From: Kofleriaceae bacterium
GTDB lineage: Bacteria > Myxococcota_A > Polyangia > Haliangiales > Haliangiaceae
Reading direction: 5' to 3'
Assembly: GCA_022842285.1 (NCBI GenBank)
Contig: JALHPV010000014.1
Location: forward strand, 1 to 48,682
Length of the DNA: 48,682 nt
Each line of letters opens with the position of its first letter. Within the stretch, counting starts at the first letter, position 1. A program made the translations under genes and the position numbers. The notes below the pieces were generated by a model that worked only from the letters and a program-made list of their open reading frames with translations, did not search any database and had not been told where the DNA came from. This document shows positions 8,635-16,689 of this stretch, piece by piece.

Positions 8635-9396
8635 CTACCAGCTTCCGACGATGCCGATGCCCGGGCCCTGGTTCACGCCATCCGTGACGACCACGGGGAT
8701 GACATCGCGGAGGAGGTCCATGCCCTTGGGCTGGTCGGGGGCGATGATCTTCGTCAGGCCGTGGATGGCGAACGCGCCCGAGAGCAACGTCAGGCCGCCG
8801 AGCGCGACGCCCTTCGGGCCGGGGTCATCCGCGAACGAGCGATAGGTCAGATAGCCCATGCCGATCGTGATGGGCGCGTTGACCGAAAGCTCGAGAATGC
8901 CGTAGTTCCGGCTGTGCTGGTGCGGCAGCAGGCTCGTCCACGTGAGCGTGTTCGCGACATAGACCACCGCGCCGAGGTACGGCAGCACGTCGTTCGATGG
9001 CCACTTGATGGGTGAGAGCTCGTCGCGCGCCTTGTACAGGCCCACCGCGCCGTGCGTCGCCAGCGTCAGGTGCAGCGCGCCGAGGCCACCATAGATGAAC
9101 GAGTTGCGCACCTTCTTCTCGCGCACGCTCATCACCAGGCCGGCGGTCATCAGGCCGCCCATGGCCGCGTTGTAAGCCAGCTCGCCGCCGGCGTACGTCG
9201 CGCTCTGCGTGTCGTCCGTGAGATCCTTGTAGATGAAGGCTGCGTGCCCGAAGCCGTAGCCGGCCAGCACCCCGACGGCGAGCGCCCCGACGATCACACT
9301 GCAGGTGTCGCCGCACGAACCTCGTCCACCCGCATGCGCCGTGCGAGGAACGCCGACGAGCAAGGCGACAACGACGGCTACCGACACGCTTCGCAT
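8635..9396 (-). CDS. Integral membrane hypothetical protein
   Basis: A 253-residue membrane protein, family not recognised. It begins with a signal-like segment (MRSVSVAVVVALLVGVPRTAHAGG), then CGDTC and about five or six hydrophobic helices, for example VIVGALAVGVLAGYGFGHAAF, YNAAMGGLMTAGLVMSV and GVALGGLTLLSGAFAIHGL. The ATG at 9396 was chosen over 9474 because it starts right at this segment. It is the first gene of the minus-strand operon running to 4161 and lies 10 nt upstream of the oxidase gene. Confidence 0.7.
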   Translation of the reverse strand: MRSVSVAVVVALLVGVPRTAHAGGRGSCGDTCSVIVGALAVGVLAGYGFGHAAFIYKDLTDDTQSATYAGGELAYNAAMGGLMTAGLVMSVREKKVRNSFIYGGLGALHLTLATHGAVGLYKARDELSPIKWPSNDVLPYLGAVVYVANTLTWTSLLPHQHSRNYGILELSVNAPITIGMGYLTYRSFADDPGPKGVALGGLTLLSGAFAIHGLTKIIAPDQPKGMDLLRDVIPVVVTDGVNQGPGIGIVGSW

Positions 9397-9484
9397 TGGT
9401 CCGACCGGATCAACGTTGCGCTGCACCAGCTTGTTCCATGCGCCGGGGTGGCAAAAGCCGCACGCAATGACCAACTAAGCGCCC

Positions 9485-10195
9485 ATGCAGACGATCCGCC
9501 GAGCATCGGAGCGCGGGCACGCCAACCACGGCTGGCTCGATTCCCACCACACCTTCTCGTTCGCGGACTTCTACGATCCGAAGGCCATGGGCTTCCGCGC
9601 CCTCCGCGTCATCAACGATGACCGGGTCCAGGGCGGCAAGGGCTTCGGCGCGCACTCGCATCGCGACATGGAGATCATCTCGTACGTCCTCGAAGGCGGC
9701 CTCGCCCACAAGGACTCGACGGGCACCTCCGACGTCATCCGTCCCGGCGACGTGCAACGCATGTCGGCAGGTCGCGGCGTCACGCATAGCGAGTTCAATG
9801 CCTCCCCGAAGGACGGCGTCCATTTCCTCCAGATCTGGATCATGCCCGACCGCGACCAGCTGGGTATCGCGCCCAGCTACGAGCAGAAGCACTTCGCCGA
9901 GGCCGACCGCCGCGGCACGCTTCGCCTCGTCGCCTCGCGGGACGGTCGGGCCGGGAGCCTCACCATCCACGCCGACGCGTCCGTCTATGCGGGGCTACTC
10001 GCCAAGGGCGAAACGACCGAGCTCGCCCTCGCGCCGGGGCGCCACGCCTGGATCCATGTCGCGCGTGGCACGGCAAAGGTGAATGGCGAGGTCGTCTCGA
10101 CAGGGGACGGCGTGGCCATCACGGACGAGACGAAGCTCGTGATCGAAGGCGGCGGCGCAGACGTCGCCGAGCTGATCGCATTCGATCTGGCCTAG
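9485..10195 (+). CDS. Pirin family protein (YhhW-like bicupin)
   Basis: A 236-residue bicupin that matches the short pirin/YhhW class in length and motif spacing. The metal ligands of the N-terminal cupin are all present: His57 and His59 in GAHSHRDMEI, His101 and Glu103 in GVTHSEFN, the same numbers as in E. coli YhhW. An N-terminal RRASERGHANHGWLDSHHTFSF block is diagnostic of the family. Known members bind Fe or a similar metal and some show quercetin 2,3-dioxygenase activity; the physiological role is often redox sensing. No signal peptide. Followed by the repeat block at 10199 and convergent with the phosphatase gene. Confidence 0.95.
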   Translation: MQTIRRASERGHANHGWLDSHHTFSFADFYDPKAMGFRALRVINDDRVQGGKGFGAHSHRDMEIISYVLEGGLAHKDSTGTSDVIRPGDVQRMSAGRGVTHSEFNASPKDGVHFLQIWIMPDRDQLGIAPSYEQKHFAEADRRGTLRLVASRDGRAGSLTIHADASVYAGLLAKGETTELALAPGRHAWIHVARGTAKVNGEVVSTGDGVAITDETKLVIEGGGADVAELIAFDLA

Positions 10196-10198
10196 CAG

Positions 10199-10312
10199 CC
10201 GGCAGGTGTCGCAGGGGTCCGACCCCTTTTGTCCGGCAAGTGTCGCACCCGGCAGGTGTCGCAGGGGTCCGACCCCTTTTGTCCGGCAAGTGTCGCAGGG
10301 GCCCGACCGTCG
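10199..10312. repeat. Two tandem 50-bp direct repeats plus a partial third, each with a small hairpin
   Basis: Bases 10201-10250 and 10251-10300 are identical apart from the last three bases, and a partial third copy runs to about 10312. Each unit holds the dyad GGGGT-CCG-ACCCC followed by TTTT (10214-10230 and 10264-10280), flanked by two variants of CCGGCA(G/A)GTGTCGCA. It lies between the convergent pirin and phosphatase genes, so it may act as a terminator. The build resembles small dispersed intergenic palindromes (REP-like). Confidence 0.85.
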
Positions 10313-10315
10313 AGA

Positions 10316-11800
10316 TCAGGTCAGGTCGACGGTGAAGCGGGGCTTGTCCTCGAGGATGCCCCAGAGCTTGACGGAGAGCGCCTCGGGCGAGACGTCGATC
10401 GTGCCGTAGGACTGGAGGCCGTCCGAGGGCGCGAGGTTGCCGGTGCCCGGCGGCGGGACCCACTGGAACTTCACCTCGGGACCGAGGGTGGGATCGAGGG
10501 GCTCCGGGCCAAACGTCCCGGCGTGGATCGGGCCGGCGATGAACTCCCAGAAGGGAGTGAAGTCGACGCCCTTGCCCCGCGCCGGATCGAACTGGTGCGC
10601 GGCCGGGTAGTGCACGTCGGCCGTGATCCACGCCGTGTCCTTCACGCCGCGGGTCTTCAGCGCGGACAAGACAGCGGCGAGCTCGACCTCGCGGCCACCG
10701 GGCGGGCCGTCGACGCCATCGGCGAAGCCCTCGCGGCGCTTGGCCTGGGGGCCATCGCCGATCACGAGGCCGATCGGCTGATCACAGGCGACGAGCTTCC
10801 AGCGGGCCTTCGAGCCGGCGAGCTGGTCCACGAGCCAGCGCGCTTGCTCGGCGCCGAACATCGTCGTGGCGATGCCCTCGTCGTTGGGGGTGCGGTACGA
10901 GCGCGCGTCGAGGACGATCACGTCGAGGAGCGGGCCGTAGTGGATCACGCGATGCATCGGGCCGGTCGGCAGCGGCGTCCACTCGGACATCGCGCGGCGG
11001 GCCAGCGCGGCGAGGCGCGACGCATCGCGGTCCCGGTAGCGATCGTCGTCGAGCTGCTGGCCGGGCCACCAGTTGTTGTGGGTCTCGTGGTCGTCCCACT
11101 GCGCGACTACCGGGACCTCGGCCGCGAGGGCGCGCACGTGCTCGTCGTCGAGGTTGTATTCGAAGCGACCGCGGAACTCGTCGAGGGTCTCGGCGACCTT
11201 GCCGACGCGCTCGTTGGTGATGTTCTTCCACGTCTGGCCGGCCAGCGTCGTGTGCTCGGCGAGGATCGGGTTGTCGGCGTAGATCAGATCGCCCGAGTTG
11301 ATCCAGAAGGCGGGCTGGCTGCCGCGGAGGGCCGCGAACCCGCGCAGGCCTCCCCAGTCGGGGTTACGGCCGAAGCCCTGGCCGCAGGTGTCACCCGTCC
11401 AGGCCACGCGAAAGCCATCGGCTCGCGGCGTCGCGAACCGCGCGGTCGACCAGTCGCTCGACCCCATGCCGGCGACGCGATCGAACTTCACCCGCACGAA
11501 GATCAGCTGGCCCGACGGCAAGTCGGAGAGGGTCACGGTGGCGGTGTGGTCCGTCTCGGGCGTCACCACCGGCCCGAGGGCGCGACGAGGATTGGCGAAC
11601 CGATCCGTCGTGTCCCACTCGACGAGCATGCGACCGGCTTCGGTGCAGCGCGCCCAGACGAGGGCCGTGCCGGTCTGAACGTCGCCGACCTGCACGCCAT
11701 GCGTGATGCCAGGGCGCGAGGTCCGGACGACGGGCGCCCCGCTGCATGCCGAGGCCAGCCCCGCGACCGAGCCGATCAGGAAGTCTCTCCGATCGATCAT
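10316..11800 (-). CDS. phoD: PhoD-like alkaline phosphatase/phosphodiesterase, Tat-exported
   Basis: A 494-residue metallophosphoesterase of the PhoD family. The start at 11800 gives a twin-arginine signal, MIDRRDFLIGSVAGLASAC, which also ends in a lipobox-like Cys19, so the product is probably exported folded and may be lipidated. A beta-sandwich N-domain (about 30-130) precedes the catalytic domain. Metal-site blocks are WTGDTCGQG, NSGDLIYAD, QWDDHETHNNW and ITADVHYPAAHQ, which carry the Asp, Asn and His ligands expected for the Ca/Fe centre. Family role: release of phosphate from phosphoesters or teichoic-type polymers in the periplasm. It diverges from the PHP lipoprotein at 11832 with only 31 bp between starts. 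No pho box could be recognised by eye. Confidence 0.93.
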   Translation of the reverse strand: MIDRRDFLIGSVAGLASACSGAPVVRTSRPGITHGVQVGDVQTGTALVWARCTEAGRMLVEWDTTDRFANPRRALGPVVTPETDHTATVTLSDLPSGQLIFVRVKFDRVAGMGSSDWSTARFATPRADGFRVAWTGDTCGQGFGRNPDWGGLRGFAALRGSQPAFWINSGDLIYADNPILAEHTTLAGQTWKNITNERVGKVAETLDEFRGRFEYNLDDEHVRALAAEVPVVAQWDDHETHNNWWPGQQLDDDRYRDRDASRLAALARRAMSEWTPLPTGPMHRVIHYGPLLDVIVLDARSYRTPNDEGIATTMFGAEQARWLVDQLAGSKARWKLVACDQPIGLVIGDGPQAKRREGFADGVDGPPGGREVELAAVLSALKTRGVKDTAWITADVHYPAAHQFDPARGKGVDFTPFWEFIAGPIHAGTFGPEPLDPTLGPEVKFQWVPPPGTGNLAPSDGLQSYGTIDVSPEALSVKLWGILEDKPRFTVDLT

Positions 11801-11818
11801 GGGGTGGACGGTAGCGCG

Positions 11819-11824
11819 TATCCT
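11819..11824 (+). promoter_or_regulatory. -10-like hexamer TATCCT
   Basis: TATCCT ends 7 nt before the ATG at 11832 and lies in the 31-bp gap between divergent starts. The distance implies a leaderless or near-leaderless transcript. Confidence 0.4.
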
Positions 11825-11831
11825 TTGCGTG

Positions 11832-13316
11832 ATGCGTTGGCTCGGGCTCGCGATCCTCGCTGCGTGCGGCTCGACGGAGCCAGCGTCGACGCAGCTCGCC
11901 GTGCGCGTCACCGAGAACGGCACGCCCGTGGCGGCACGCGTGCAGCTCGTGAAGGCCGATGGATCGTTGCTCCGGGCCGGCACGATCGACTTGTTCGGGG
12001 CGCGTCAGGGCGCCGGGGCCTGCGTCATCGCCCCCGCCGTCACGCTCACCTACAACGGCATCGTCCTCGGGACGGGCGAAGGCGTGCTCCCCGTCGGCGA
12101 TGGTGCCTGCATGGTCCCGCCCGGCACCTATCAGGTCATTGCGTGGCGCGGCATCGAGCTCGAACGGTGGGAGGGCACCGTCGATCTCTCTGCGGGGCGA
12201 GGCCGGGTGGAGCTGGCCATCCCGCTCACGCGGGCCTGGACCCCGACCGGCGCGTTCGCCGCCGACACCCACGTCCACGCGCAGGGCTCGAATGATTCGA
12301 ACATGCCCGATGCGCAGCGCGCCGCCGCCCAGGCCGCGGCCGGCATCCAGGTCACGGCGCTCACCAACCACAACGCGGGCGCGCAGCTCACGAATTCGCT
12401 CGGCATCACCCCCCTCGCCGGCATGGAGCTCACCTCCGATCAGATGCACCTGAACGTGTATCCCGTCGAGCTGGGCCTGGATCCGCCGGCGGCGTCGATC
12501 GTGAATGCGCGCCCCGAGCAGCTCTTCACCATCGCGCGTCAGCTGCCGGGGCGGCCGATCGTCCAGCTCAACCATCCGCGCTTTCGCGTGACCGCGCTCT
12601 TCGATGGCGTCGGCTGGGACGGCGTCGCGTGGCCGCCGCCGTTCTCGGCGGGCTTCGACGCGATGGAGGTCATCAACGGCTTCACGGCCTTCAATGTCGA
12701 TGGCGATCGCCGGATCGACGACGGCATCCGCGACCTCTACACGCTGACCGATCACGGCTGGCTCGTCGCCGCCATGGGCGCGAGCGACACGCACGACTAC
12801 AACTGGGTCCACGACGGTCTCGCGCGCACGTACGTGTTCGCTCCGTCCCCGGCCGCCCCCGACATCGTCGCCGCGATCCGTGCCCGTCGCACGCTCGCCA
12901 CGACCGGTCCCTGGCTCGAGGTCGCCGCGAGCCCGGCCGAGGGCGCGCCCTCCGTCGGGGCCGGCCAGACCGTGACCGCCGGCGCCGGGAAGGTGTTCGT
13001 CTCCGTCACCGTGGCCGCGGCCAGGTTCGTGAAGGTCGACCAGCTCGTGATCACCGTCGGCACGCCGAGCGGCCCGACGGTCAAGCAGTCGATTCCGATC
13101 ACGAGCAGCCGGCAGACGTGGTCCGGATCCCTCGACGTCGGCGTCGAGGACACGTGGATCGGCGTCTCGGCGTCGGGCGCGACCCCGCTCCCGATCGAGC
13201 AGACCGGCACCTACCAGGTCGACAAGTGGAAGCGGGCCGGCAACACGCCCGCGGCTGTCATCTCGCCGATCCTCGTCGACGCGAACGCCGACGGCCAGTG
13301 GCTTAGATCGAGGTGA
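11832..13316 (+). CDS. PHP-domain (CehA/McbA-like) metallohydrolase lipoprotein
   Basis: A 494-residue lipoprotein: MRWLGLAILAAC gives lipobox LAAC with Cys12. Residues 20-135 form a carboxypeptidase-regulatory-like beta domain. The PHP domain starts at AADTHVHAQG (His147 and His149 region), continues with ALTNHN (about 177), QLNHPRF and GASDTHDYN, the ordered metal-binding blocks of PHP phosphoesterases of the CehA/McbA group. A beta-rich C-terminal domain follows (about 380-494). Expected role: hydrolysis of a phosphoester or related bond outside the cytoplasm; members include carbaryl hydrolase-type enzymes, but the substrate here is unknown. It diverges from the PhoD gene and its last 14 bp overlap the convergent response regulator. 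Confidence 0.88.
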   Translation: MRWLGLAILAACGSTEPASTQLAVRVTENGTPVAARVQLVKADGSLLRAGTIDLFGARQGAGACVIAPAVTLTYNGIVLGTGEGVLPVGDGACMVPPGTYQVIAWRGIELERWEGTVDLSAGRGRVELAIPLTRAWTPTGAFAADTHVHAQGSNDSNMPDAQRAAAQAAAGIQVTALTNHNAGAQLTNSLGITPLAGMELTSDQMHLNVYPVELGLDPPAASIVNARPEQLFTIARQLPGRPIVQLNHPRFRVTALFDGVGWDGVAWPPPFSAGFDAMEVINGFTAFNVDGDRRIDDGIRDLYTLTDHGWLVAAMGASDTHDYNWVHDGLARTYVFAPSPAAPDIVAAIRARRTLATTGPWLEVAASPAEGAPSVGAGQTVTAGAGKVFVSVTVAAARFVKVDQLVITVGTPSGPTVKQSIPITSSRQTWSGSLDVGVEDTWIGVSASGATPLPIEQTGTYQVDKWKRAGNTPAAVISPILVDANADGQWLRSR

Positions 13317-14175
13317 AGATCTCGCGGAGGACGGGCTCCAGCTCGGTCGCCGCTGTGCCCACCGCCTCACGCGTCGCCTGGTCGAGGGCGTGTGGCACCT
13401 CGTCGTAGCAGCAGATCGTGCCCAGGACGGAGCCATTCTCGCGGAACATCGGGACACCGACGTAGCTGGCGAGACGTTGCTCGAGCTCGTTGGTGCGCGG
13501 GTCGGCGGCCGCATCCTCGATCGCCACCGTCGCGCGTGCTTCTCGCACCAGCACGGCGTAGGCGGCGTGCACCGGGAGCCCGAGCGGAAACGGATCGACG
13601 GCGGGGTGCTGGCGGTCGTAGGTCCAGATGCTGGTGAGCTTGTCCGTGGCGTCGACGCGCAGGAACGACGTGTAGCGGCATGGGGTGGCCGCATTCAGCG
13701 TGGCGAGCACGGAGCGCACGACCTTTGTCGTCGGCGCGCCCGGCGGGGGCGGCTGGGTGGTGCGGTCCGTCGCCGACACCACGCTCGCGACCGCGATCAC
13801 GATGTCGGGCAGCTTGGCTGGCTTCAGGAGGAACTTCGCGAACCCCGACATCAGCCCCCGCGCGGCCTCGACGGACGGATGGCTCCCCGTGATCGCGATC
13901 AGGGGAACGTCGGCGAGGTGCGGGTTCTTCGTGACCAGCTCGCGGAGGCTGTAGCCGTCGACGCCGGGGAGCTGGATGTCGCAGAGGATGACGTCGGGCT
14001 TCCAGGTCCCGAGGATGGCCAGAGCAGCCTCGGCGCTCGCCGCCTTCTTCGTGATGGCCCCGACCGCGCTCAGCGACAGGATGAACAGCTCGAGGGTATC
14101 CGGGTCGTCCTCGACGACAAGGACCGAGACTCCCTTCAACGCACCGGCCATTCGCATCGGCACCGACTTATACAT
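13303..14175 (-). CDS. Response regulator with C-terminal GAF domain
   Basis: A 290-residue REC-GAF protein. The receiver (about 15-130) begins VLVVEDDPDTLEL with the acidic pair, has phosphoacceptor Asp66 in ILCDIQLPG, Thr96 in AITGSHP and Lys118 in LLKPAK, so it should be phosphorylatable. A Pro-rich linker leads to a GAF domain (about 150-285) with EDAAADPRTNE and YVGVPMFRENGSVLGTICC, typical of small-ligand-sensing GAF domains. No DNA-binding output is present, so it probably signals by protein contact. The ATG at 14175 is used; ATGs at 14157 and 14151 are possible. It diverges from the MshEN-led operon at 14230, whose products include other signalling proteins. Confidence 0.9.
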   Translation of the reverse strand: MYKSVPMRMAGALKGVSVLVVEDDPDTLELFILSLSAVGAITKKAASAEAALAILGTWKPDVILCDIQLPGVDGYSLRELVTKNPHLADVPLIAITGSHPSVEAARGLMSGFAKFLLKPAKLPDIVIAVASVVSATDRTTQPPPPGAPTTKVVRSVLATLNAATPCRYTSFLRVDATDKLTSIWTYDRQHPAVDPFPLGLPVHAAYAVLVREARATVAIEDAAADPRTNELEQRLASYVGVPMFRENGSVLGTICCYDEVPHALDQATREAVGTAATELEPVLREIFTSI

Positions 14176-14229
14176 GGCCGACGGGAATTCGGGCAGACTG
14201 TCAGGGCGTGAGTCGACCGCGAGGCCGTA

Positions 14230-15420
14230 GTGCGCATCGGTGACGTGCTCCTCGAGCACGGCTGGATCGATGGTGCGAGCCTCGTGCGCGCAGCGGCGGA
14301 ACAGCGTCTGGCGGGCAAGCGGATCTGCTCGCTCCTCATCGCCCGCGACCTCCTCGATCCCGATCATGCGTCCCGGGCGCTCGGCGAGCAGCACGGGGTG
14401 TTCGCGGCTCTCCAGCGACACCTCGCCGGTCGCGATCAGACGCTGGTCACGCTCCTCCCTGCCACCCTCGCCCGCGCGACCTGCGCTCTCCCCATCGGGC
14501 GGATGCGCAATGGCGACCTCATCGTGTGCGTGCGCGATCCGAGCGTGGCGACGCAGCAGGCCCTCGCATCCGCGCTGAAGGGCACGTTCGTGCTCGCCGT
14601 CGCGCCGGCCAGCCAGCTCGAGAGCCTCGTCGAGCTGGAGTACGAGCCCGCCGTCACGGGCGAGTTCGACGTCGACATCTCGACCACCGGCCCCATCGTC
14701 TCCGTCGGGGTCAACCTCGCGACCCGCCCGGACCCCATCGTTCCAGACGATGCCCTCGGCGACCTCGGCTCGCTCTCCCTCGTCGAGCTGGACGACACGC
14801 GCGTCTCGAAGGATCCGTCGCAGAGCGGCATGCTCACCCTGCCCGCGCTCCCGAAGGTCGGCAGCGCCCCGCTCGTCGCCCCCAAGGCCCCCTTGCCGCC
14901 GCCCCCGACAACCGCGCTCGCGGCGGCGAGCCAGATCCCCACCGCGCCGGCCCTTTCGCTGCCCGCCACCATCGCCGCGATCGGCGCCGCGACCTCGCGC
15001 GACGAGATCACCGACCTCGCCATGCGGTACGCGGCCAGCCGCTGGACGGCGTCCTTGCTCGTCACGATCAAGGAAGGCGTCGCCCTCGGACATCGGGGTC
15101 ACGGCCACCAGCTCTCTGCTGATGCGGTGCTCGCCGTCGCATTGCCGCTGGCCTTGCCGTCGCTCATCCAGGTCGCGTTCGAGACGGGCAAGCCCGCGAC
15201 GACTGCCCCCGACGGTGCGATCCAGGCTCGCCTCCTGCGGCTCCTCGGCAATCCGCGCTGGCCGGTCGCCGTCCCCGTGATGGTCGGCTCGCGCATCGGC
15301 CTCGTCCTGGTCGTCGGCGACGCATTTGTCACCGACCGCGTCTCCAGTCCGGACGTCGAGCGCCTCGCGGCTGCTCTCGGCGACGGATACGCTCGCCTCG
15401 TGCGCGAGGCCAAGAAGTAG
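14230..15420 (+). CDS. MshEN (type II secretion GspE N-terminal domain) protein
   Basis: A 396-residue protein with GTG start and a GAGG about 6 nt upstream. Residues 1-130 carry the MshEN/GspEII-N pattern: RIGDVLLEHGWID, a long helix, LLIARDLLDPDHASRALGEQHGV and then LVTLLPATLARATCALPIGR and LIVCVRDPS, as at the N-terminus of GspE/PilB/MshE ATPases. There is no Walker ATPase domain. A long Pro/Ala-rich linker (about 210-245) connects to a C-terminal domain with GAF-like alternation (about 250-390). MshEN domains in MshE bind cyclic di-GMP; the RxGxxL-type signature is only partly matched, so binding is a possibility, not shown. First gene of a tight plus-strand operon; its stop abuts the ATG of the transporter. 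Confidence 0.8.
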   Translation: MRIGDVLLEHGWIDGASLVRAAAEQRLAGKRICSLLIARDLLDPDHASRALGEQHGVFAALQRHLAGRDQTLVTLLPATLARATCALPIGRMRNGDLIVCVRDPSVATQQALASALKGTFVLAVAPASQLESLVELEYEPAVTGEFDVDISTTGPIVSVGVNLATRPDPIVPDDALGDLGSLSLVELDDTRVSKDPSQSGMLTLPALPKVGSAPLVAPKAPLPPPPTTALAAASQIPTAPALSLPATIAAIGAATSRDEITDLAMRYAASRWTASLLVTIKEGVALGHRGHGHQLSADAVLAVALPLALPSLIQVAFETGKPATTAPDGAIQARLLRLLGNPRWPVAVPVMVGSRIGLVLVVGDAFVTDRVSSPDVERLAAALGDGYARLVREAKK

Positions 15421-16689
15421 ATGACCGTCATGACGCCGGCGATGAGGGCCTGGCGGATCCGGGTCTTCCTGGCAACGTGGCTGTCGTACGTCGGGTTCTA
15501 CTTCTGCCGGCGGCACATCAGCGTAGCCAAGAAGCCCCTCGAGGCGGCCGCCGGCTGGGACACCGTCACGTCGTCGCGCGTGTTCGCGACCTATCTCGTC
15601 GCGTACGCCATCGGTCAGTTCCTCGCCTCGAGCATGGGCCCCAAGCTCGGCATGCGGAAGAACGTGCTGATCGGCATGGCGGCCTCGATCGCGGTCACGC
15701 TCGTCATGGGGCTCACGCTGTCGGCGCCCCTGATGGGCGGCCTCCTCTTCATCAACGGCGTCGCCCAGGCCACCGGCTGGTCCGGCAACGTCGGCACGAT
15801 GGCGGGCTGGTTTCACAAGCACGAGCGCGGGCGGGTCATGGGGCTCTGGTCCACCAACTTCACCGTCGGGGCGATCGCCTCCGGCTTCGCGATGAGCGCC
15901 GTCGTCGATGCGGACTACCGGTACACCTTCTTCCTCGGCGCCGGCGTGCTCGCGCTCGTCTGGCTGAACTTCTACCTCAACCAGCGCAACAAGCCCGAGG
16001 ACGTGGGGTTGGCGCCCGTCGACGATCCCAAGACCGCCGTCGACGAGGGCCGCGTCCCCGAGGTGCCGATGGTCGGCTTCCTCGGGCTCTCCCCGCGCGC
16101 GTGGACCAACCTCCTCCTCGTCGCGGGGTTCTACTTCTGCGCGAAGTTCGTCCGCTACGCCGTCTGGTCGTGGGCGCCGTACTTCATGGAGAGCGCCTAC
16201 GGCAAATCGACGAGCGCCGCCGGCCAGTGGGCGATCCTGTTCGACCTGTGCGGCCTGCCGGGCATCTACCTGACGGGCTGGGCGTCCGATCGGTTCTTCG
16301 CCAGTCGCCGCAGCGAGGTCGCCTTCATCATGTGCCTCGCGATGACGGGCGCGGCCACGTGGCTGTACTACTCCGCGGGCGCGAGCTTCCCCATCTTCAT
16401 CACCGCTGTCGCCGTCACCGGGTTCACGCTCTACGGTCCCGACGCGCTGCTCTCGGGTGCGGGCGCGATGGACATCGGGGGCCGCCACCGCGCCACGTTC
16501 GCCGCTGCCGTCATCTCCGGCTTCGGCAGCACGGGGCCGGTCGTGCAAGAGCTCGTGATCGGCAAGCTCTACGTGAAGGGCGGCAGCCTCGGCCCCGTGT
16601 TCGGCGTGCTGCTCGCTTCGTGCGCCGCCTCGGCGTTCTTCTGTGCGATCCTCGTGTGGCGCAACCGCCGCGGTGGCTCGGGCATATGA
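15421..16689 (+). CDS. MFS transporter, organophosphate:phosphate antiporter (GlpT/UhpT-like) family
   Basis: A 422-residue inner-membrane carrier with about 12 hydrophobic helices in two halves separated by a hydrophilic loop near residues 195-220. The block NGVAQATGWSGNVGTMAGWF and a later DALLSGAGAMDIGG are characteristic of the OPA family, which includes glycerol-3-phosphate and hexose-phosphate antiporters and UhpC-type sensors. The N-terminal YVGFYFCRRHISVAKKP also fits. Likely substrate is a phosphorylated small molecule in exchange for phosphate, though a sensor role (as for UhpC) is possible given the regulatory neighbours. The ATG directly follows the upstream TAG; its TGA overlaps the next ATG. 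Confidence 0.9.
   Translation: MTVMTPAMRAWRIRVFLATWLSYVGFYFCRRHISVAKKPLEAAAGWDTVTSSRVFATYLVAYAIGQFLASSMGPKLGMRKNVLIGMAASIAVTLVMGLTLSAPLMGGLLFINGVAQATGWSGNVGTMAGWFHKHERGRVMGLWSTNFTVGAIASGFAMSAVVDADYRYTFFLGAGVLALVWLNFYLNQRNKPEDVGLAPVDDPKTAVDEGRVPEVPMVGFLGLSPRAWTNLLLVAGFYFCAKFVRYAVWSWAPYFMESAYGKSTSAAGQWAILFDLCGLPGIYLTGWASDRFFASRRSEVAFIMCLAMTGAATWLYYSAGASFPIFITAVAVTGFTLYGPDALLSGAGAMDIGGRHRATFAAAVISGFGSTGPVVQELVIGKLYVKGGSLGPVFGVLLASCAASAFFCAILVWRNRRGGSGI

Noticed and set aside
10201-10300. CRISPR array
   Set aside because: Only two 50-bp units in direct tandem with no unique spacers, and no cas genes nearby.
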